From positions 77,482-114,022 of the forward strand of contig DEKJ01000051.1 of assembly GCA_002353825.1 (NCBI GenBank): a DNA stretch of 36,541 nucleotides. Direction: 5' to 3'. The notes under the pieces are model-generated. The model was not told the origin of the DNA, made no database searches, and saw only the letters and a list, made by a program, of their open reading frames with translations. The translations under genes were made by a program, and so were the position numbers. This DNA is from Prevotella sp. UBA2725. GTDB taxonomy: Bacteria; Bacteroidota; Bacteroidia; Bacteroidales; Bacteroidaceae. Of the stretch, positions 33,876 through 36,541 are shown piece after piece. Numbering within the stretch: position 1 is the first letter of the stretch; every line of letters begins with the position of its first letter.

Positions 33876-35081
33876 ATGAATAAGATTGTTTTCAAGAAAC
33901 AGAACCAAAATATATTGACACCGAACGGAGGCATGCCTTTGTCGCTTGTCATTCTCTTGTCAGTGGTGGCTGCTTTCATGGCTGCCAACATATACTATAA
34001 CCAGCCACTGCTTGATGTCATCCGTCAAGAGATGAAGGTGAACGAACTGCAGGCAAGCTTTGTGACTGTTATCGCACAGATTGGCTACGCCTTGGGTCTG
34101 CTCTTCATCATTCCCTTGGGTGACAAGGTCTCCCGTCGTCGTCTTACGATGGGCTGCATGCTCATAGCGCTGCTCATGAGTCTTGTCATGGCAGTGGGTA
34201 CAAATATCCAGACTTTATGGGTTGCCTCTTTTTTCATTGGCCTTTGCAGTATCGTGCCTCAGCTTTTCATGCCTGTTGCCGGTCAATACAGTACTCCAGC
34301 GACAAAGAGCCGGAACATGGGATATATCCTTACTGGCTTGCTTACGGGTATTCTCGCTTCGCGGGTGCTTGGCGGTATCGTCGGTGAACACTTCGGCTGG
34401 CGCATGATGTATCATATCAACGTGATCATCATGATGCTCTGTCTCTTGGCGATGTTGCGCTTCCTGCCGGTGATGGCTCCAAACTTCAAGGGAAGCTATC
34501 GGCAACTGATGGGCTCCGTCGTAGACATCTTTATTCATCATCCGCGTATCCGGATGAACTCTACACGTGCCGGCTTAGGCTTCGGCAGTATGATGAGTGT
34601 GTGGTCGTGCATGGCCTTTCATCTTGCCGGTGCTCCGTTTCATGCGAACAGTGAGACGGTAGGCTTGCTCGGTATGTGTGGCGTGGCCGGAGCCCTGGCT
34701 TCCATGAATATCGGAAAGTACATTCCTCGTTTTGGGGTTAACCGCTTCTCCGGTGCGGGAGCGGTCTTGCAGCTCATAGCTTGGGCATCAATCATCATCT
34801 TTGGCGATTCTTATGTCGGATTGATCGTGGGAATAATCCTTCTCGATATCGGTCTTCAATGTCAGCAGCTCAGTAATCAGGGAGCTTGTATGAGTGAATT
34901 GCCGCAGGCTGCCAACCGTGTGAATACGATCTTTATGACCACTTATTTCGTCTTTGGTGCTTTGGGAACAATGCTCTCAAGCACAGGATGGAAGGTCTTA
35001 GGATGGAATGGTGTAGGGCTCTGCGGATTGGTCTTTGCCTTGTTGAGTCTGGTCATCACACTTTGTACGAAGAATAAATAG
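33876..35081 (+). CDS. MFS transporter
   Basis: A 401-residue inner-membrane permease of the major facilitator superfamily, with about 12 hydrophobic segments. The MFS loop 2-3 signature is seen as IPLGDKVSRRRLTMG. Segments GYILTGLLTGILASRVLGG and AALGTMLS-like runs fit the small-molecule exporter branch, similar to bacterial YnfM/Bcr-like proteins. The substrate is unknown; given the locus it might export or import a processed chelator or aromatic. Separated by 20 bp from the FMN-binding protein gene, so the two are likely co-transcribed under control of the structured leader. Confidence 0.9.
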   Translation: MNKIVFKKQNQNILTPNGGMPLSLVILLSVVAAFMAANIYYNQPLLDVIRQEMKVNELQASFVTVIAQIGYALGLLFIIPLGDKVSRRRLTMGCMLIALLMSLVMAVGTNIQTLWVASFFIGLCSIVPQLFMPVAGQYSTPATKSRNMGYILTGLLTGILASRVLGGIVGEHFGWRMMYHINVIIMMLCLLAMLRFLPVMAPNFKGSYRQLMGSVVDIFIHHPRIRMNSTRAGLGFGSMMSVWSCMAFHLAGAPFHANSETVGLLGMCGVAGALASMNIGKYIPRFGVNRFSGAGAVLQLIAWASIIIFGDSYVGLIVGIILLDIGLQCQQLSNQGACMSELPQAANRVNTIFMTTYFVFGALGTMLSSTGWKVLGWNGVGLCGLVFALLSLVITLCTKNK

Positions 35082-35101
35082 AATCATAATAAGAATTAGG
35101 T

Positions 35102-36181
35102 ATGAACAAAAAGGTAAAGAACAGACTCTCGACATTTCTGAGTCTCTTGATATGTATCCTTATGGTGGCTGCGGCATCGATCCGTCGTGATGGCAAGTTG
35201 CTTGGACACGAGTTCGGAAAGGACACCACGCAGACGGCAACGGCGAAGGTCGATACCGCGCGTACGCTTGCCGATGGCACAATGGTGGTCAACACGACTA
35301 CGCTTGGAAAAGACATCACGGGTTATGGCGGTACTGTGCCATTGGAGATCTATATCAAGAATGGAGTCATTCAACAGGTTAAGGCTTTGCCAAACCATGA
35401 GAGTCCTGAGTTCTTTGGTCAGGCGAAAGCTCTGCTGACACGCTGGAATGGCAAGACTGTGGAAGAGGCTTCAGCGATGAAGGTCGATGGTGTGTCGGGA
35501 GCTACATTCTCTTCGCGTGGCATCTTGGGCAACATGCGAGTAGGCCTGCAGTATGCAGCCAAGCAGACAGCAAAGAAAAGCCTCTTTGCTGACTTCGACC
35601 TTAGTGCAAAGAATATCTGCGGTCTCATCGTTGCGCTCATGGCGGCTATCCTCCCCCTGTTTGTCAAGAACCGTCGCTATCGTCTCGGCCAACAGATTCT
35701 CAACATCGTTGTGCTCGGCTTCTGGTGTGGTACGTTCATGTCGTGGTCAGCAATCTTAGGCTATATGTCCAATGGCATGAATGTCATTGCATTGCTCCTC
35801 CCCACCCTGCTGCTCATCGTTGCTTTCATCTATCCGCTCTTCGGAAAGAAGAACTATTATTGCACGAACGTCTGCCCTTATGGCAGTCTGCAGGAGGTGA
35901 TCGGCAAGAACGTGAAGTATAAGTTTAAGATGAGCTCGAAGACCATCAAGAACCTTAACACTTTCCGCAAGGTGCTCTTTGCGGTCCTCATGCTCTGCCT
36001 CTGGACGGGTGTGTGGTCCGACTGGGTCGATTATGAGCCCTTCTCCGCATTCATCTTCCAGTCAGCTTCGTGGGTGGTCATCGCTATAGCCGTTGTCTTT
36101 GCTTTGCTCTCCACGATCGTCATGCGCCCCTACTGCCGTTTCGTCTGCCCCATGGGTTCACTGTTCAAGTTGGAAGGTTGA
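35102..36181 (+). CDS. Membrane FMN-binding / 4Fe-4S protein (NosR/NapH-like)
   Basis: A 359-residue membrane protein. After an N-terminal anchor (~10-26) comes an extracytosolic FMN_bind domain with the covalent flavin motif DGVSGATFSS (residues 129-138, FMN on T135 via ApbE). Several membrane segments follow (about 171-190, 198-220, 225-246, 288-306, 322-342), with two iron-sulfur half-motifs, CTNVCPYG (C254, C258) and CRFVCPMG (C345, C349), as in NapH/NosR-type quinol-linked proteins. It would pass electrons from the membrane to extracytosolic acceptors. It stops right after the second motif, without a further ferredoxin domain. No apbE gene is in the window. Last gene of the locus. Confidence 0.88.
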   Translation: MNKKVKNRLSTFLSLLICILMVAAASIRRDGKLLGHEFGKDTTQTATAKVDTARTLADGTMVVNTTTLGKDITGYGGTVPLEIYIKNGVIQQVKALPNHESPEFFGQAKALLTRWNGKTVEEASAMKVDGVSGATFSSRGILGNMRVGLQYAAKQTAKKSLFADFDLSAKNICGLIVALMAAILPLFVKNRRYRLGQQILNIVVLGFWCGTFMSWSAILGYMSNGMNVIALLLPTLLLIVAFIYPLFGKKNYYCTNVCPYGSLQEVIGKNVKYKFKMSSKTIKNLNTFRKVLFAVLMLCLWTGVWSDWVDYEPFSAFIFQSASWVVIAIAVVFALLSTIVMRPYCRFVCPMGSLFKLEG

Positions 36182-36189
36182 TGAAGTGT

Positions 36190-36215
36190 CTTAATGCGAC
36201 TGCGATAATGCGATT
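36190..36215. repeat. GCGACT-rich dispersed repeat, copy 4
   Basis: CTTAATGCGACTGCGA then TAATGCGATT, starting 9 bp after the FMN-binding gene stop. A TGGCCG/CGGCCA hairpin (36245-36266) follows. Confidence 0.75.
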
Positions 36216-36320
36216 TTTTCTATGGTAAATTGAATGCAGTGCAGTGGCCGTGCCTTGTGCCGGCCATAAAAAATGTTCAAGCTGTACGGTTGAATCTCGT
36301 TCTTCTTTAGGGTCAGCCCG

Positions 36321-36541
36321 CACCTCGAAGAGGTGCCACATGGTTAGCCCCAGGTAAGGAGCGCAGCGACGTAACCTGGGGTTTATGTGCGATGAGATTT
36401 CGTTGCTATCCGGCCTCGAAGAGGGCGAACATGGTTGGAATGCTGGTGTTAACTCTCGTGTGTCTAACCTTGTTCGCCCTCTCCGAGGCCGGCAATTAGG
36501 TCATGCGGGCCAATCACGACCCCATGCTGCGTCGCTGCGCT
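36321..36541. repeat. Inverted-repeat-rich non-coding region at the window end
   Basis: Hairpins: CACCTC/GAGGTG (36321-36335); CCCCAGGT/ACCTGGGG (36348-36381); and a long one with arms 36410-36436 and 36466-36492 (9 + 11 + 4 paired bases, including GAGGGCGAACA). The last 12 bases (CGTCGCTGCGCT, 36530-36541) are the reverse complement of 36358-36369 or nearby, so another inverted copy seems to begin at the edge. No gene was seen from 36182 to the end. It looks like an intergenic repeat family or non-autonomous element. Confidence 0.75.

Noticed and set aside
36245..36266. TGGCCG/CGGCCA hairpin as terminator of the FMN-binding gene
   Set aside because: Followed by TAAAAAA rather than a T tract on the plus strand; could form a structure but is not a standard terminator.

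Overview
The window looks like chromosomal DNA from a member of the Bacteroidota, most likely a Prevotella/Segatella-type organism. The evidence is: -7 promoter motifs of the form TAnnTTTG upstream of most genes and weak Shine-Dalgarno sequences; a Rho factor with a very long acidic N-terminal insertion; lipoproteins with Bacteroidota-style lipoboxes followed by acidic/serine residues; a TonB-dependent receptor followed by DUF4374-type lipoproteins; and a subtilase and a fused GNAT-nitrilase typical of this phylum. No rRNA, tRNA, prophage or CRISPR array was seen.

Left half (1-20140) is mostly housekeeping. A Crp/Fnr-type regulator lies behind lepA (minus). Divergent from lepA is a plus-strand operon: small lipoprotein, radA, queC, a substrate-binding-protein-like lipoprotein and a TPR protein. 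It ends in a strong hairpin facing rho. Next come rho (minus) and a minus-strand operon of an acidic-tailed unknown protein, a small Sel1-like protein and a subtilisin-like protease (the last two overlap by 4 bp). Divergent from it are a polyprenol-phosphate-sugar glycosyltransferase and mfd (4-bp overlap). mfd converges on a fused acetyltransferase-nitrilase gene across a 170-bp MITE-like inverted repeat. A coiled-coil lipoprotein closes this half with a textbook terminator.

Right half (20250-36181) is an accessory locus. Plus strand: TonB receptor, two DUF4374 lipoproteins, an exported nitroreductase, and a three-part fusion (serine esterase, degenerate GDPD-like middle, metallo-beta-lactamase fold). 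Minus strand: a tannase-like exported esterase, a membrane-anchored nitroreductase-flavin reductase fusion, an AraC regulator and an exported GH5 glycosidase. Plus strand again: an MFS transporter and a membrane protein with a covalent-FMN motif and two CxxxCP iron-sulfur half-motifs. My reading is that this is a candidate uptake-and-processing system for an esterified iron chelator or polyphenol: TonB/DUF4374 capture, ester hydrolysis outside the cytoplasm, and reduction by extracytosolic flavoproteins fed by the FMN/Fe-S membrane protein. The individual families are recognisable; their combination and joint role are inference.

The non-coding part is unusually rich. A 22-bp tandem repeat occurs on both sides of the five-gene TonB block. 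A GCGACT-rich repeat sits at the 3' ends of four genes. Two promoter-proximal leaders (esterase fusion and MFS genes) share a hairpin with the loop TGGYAG and two compensatory stem changes. The window ends in large inverted repeats.
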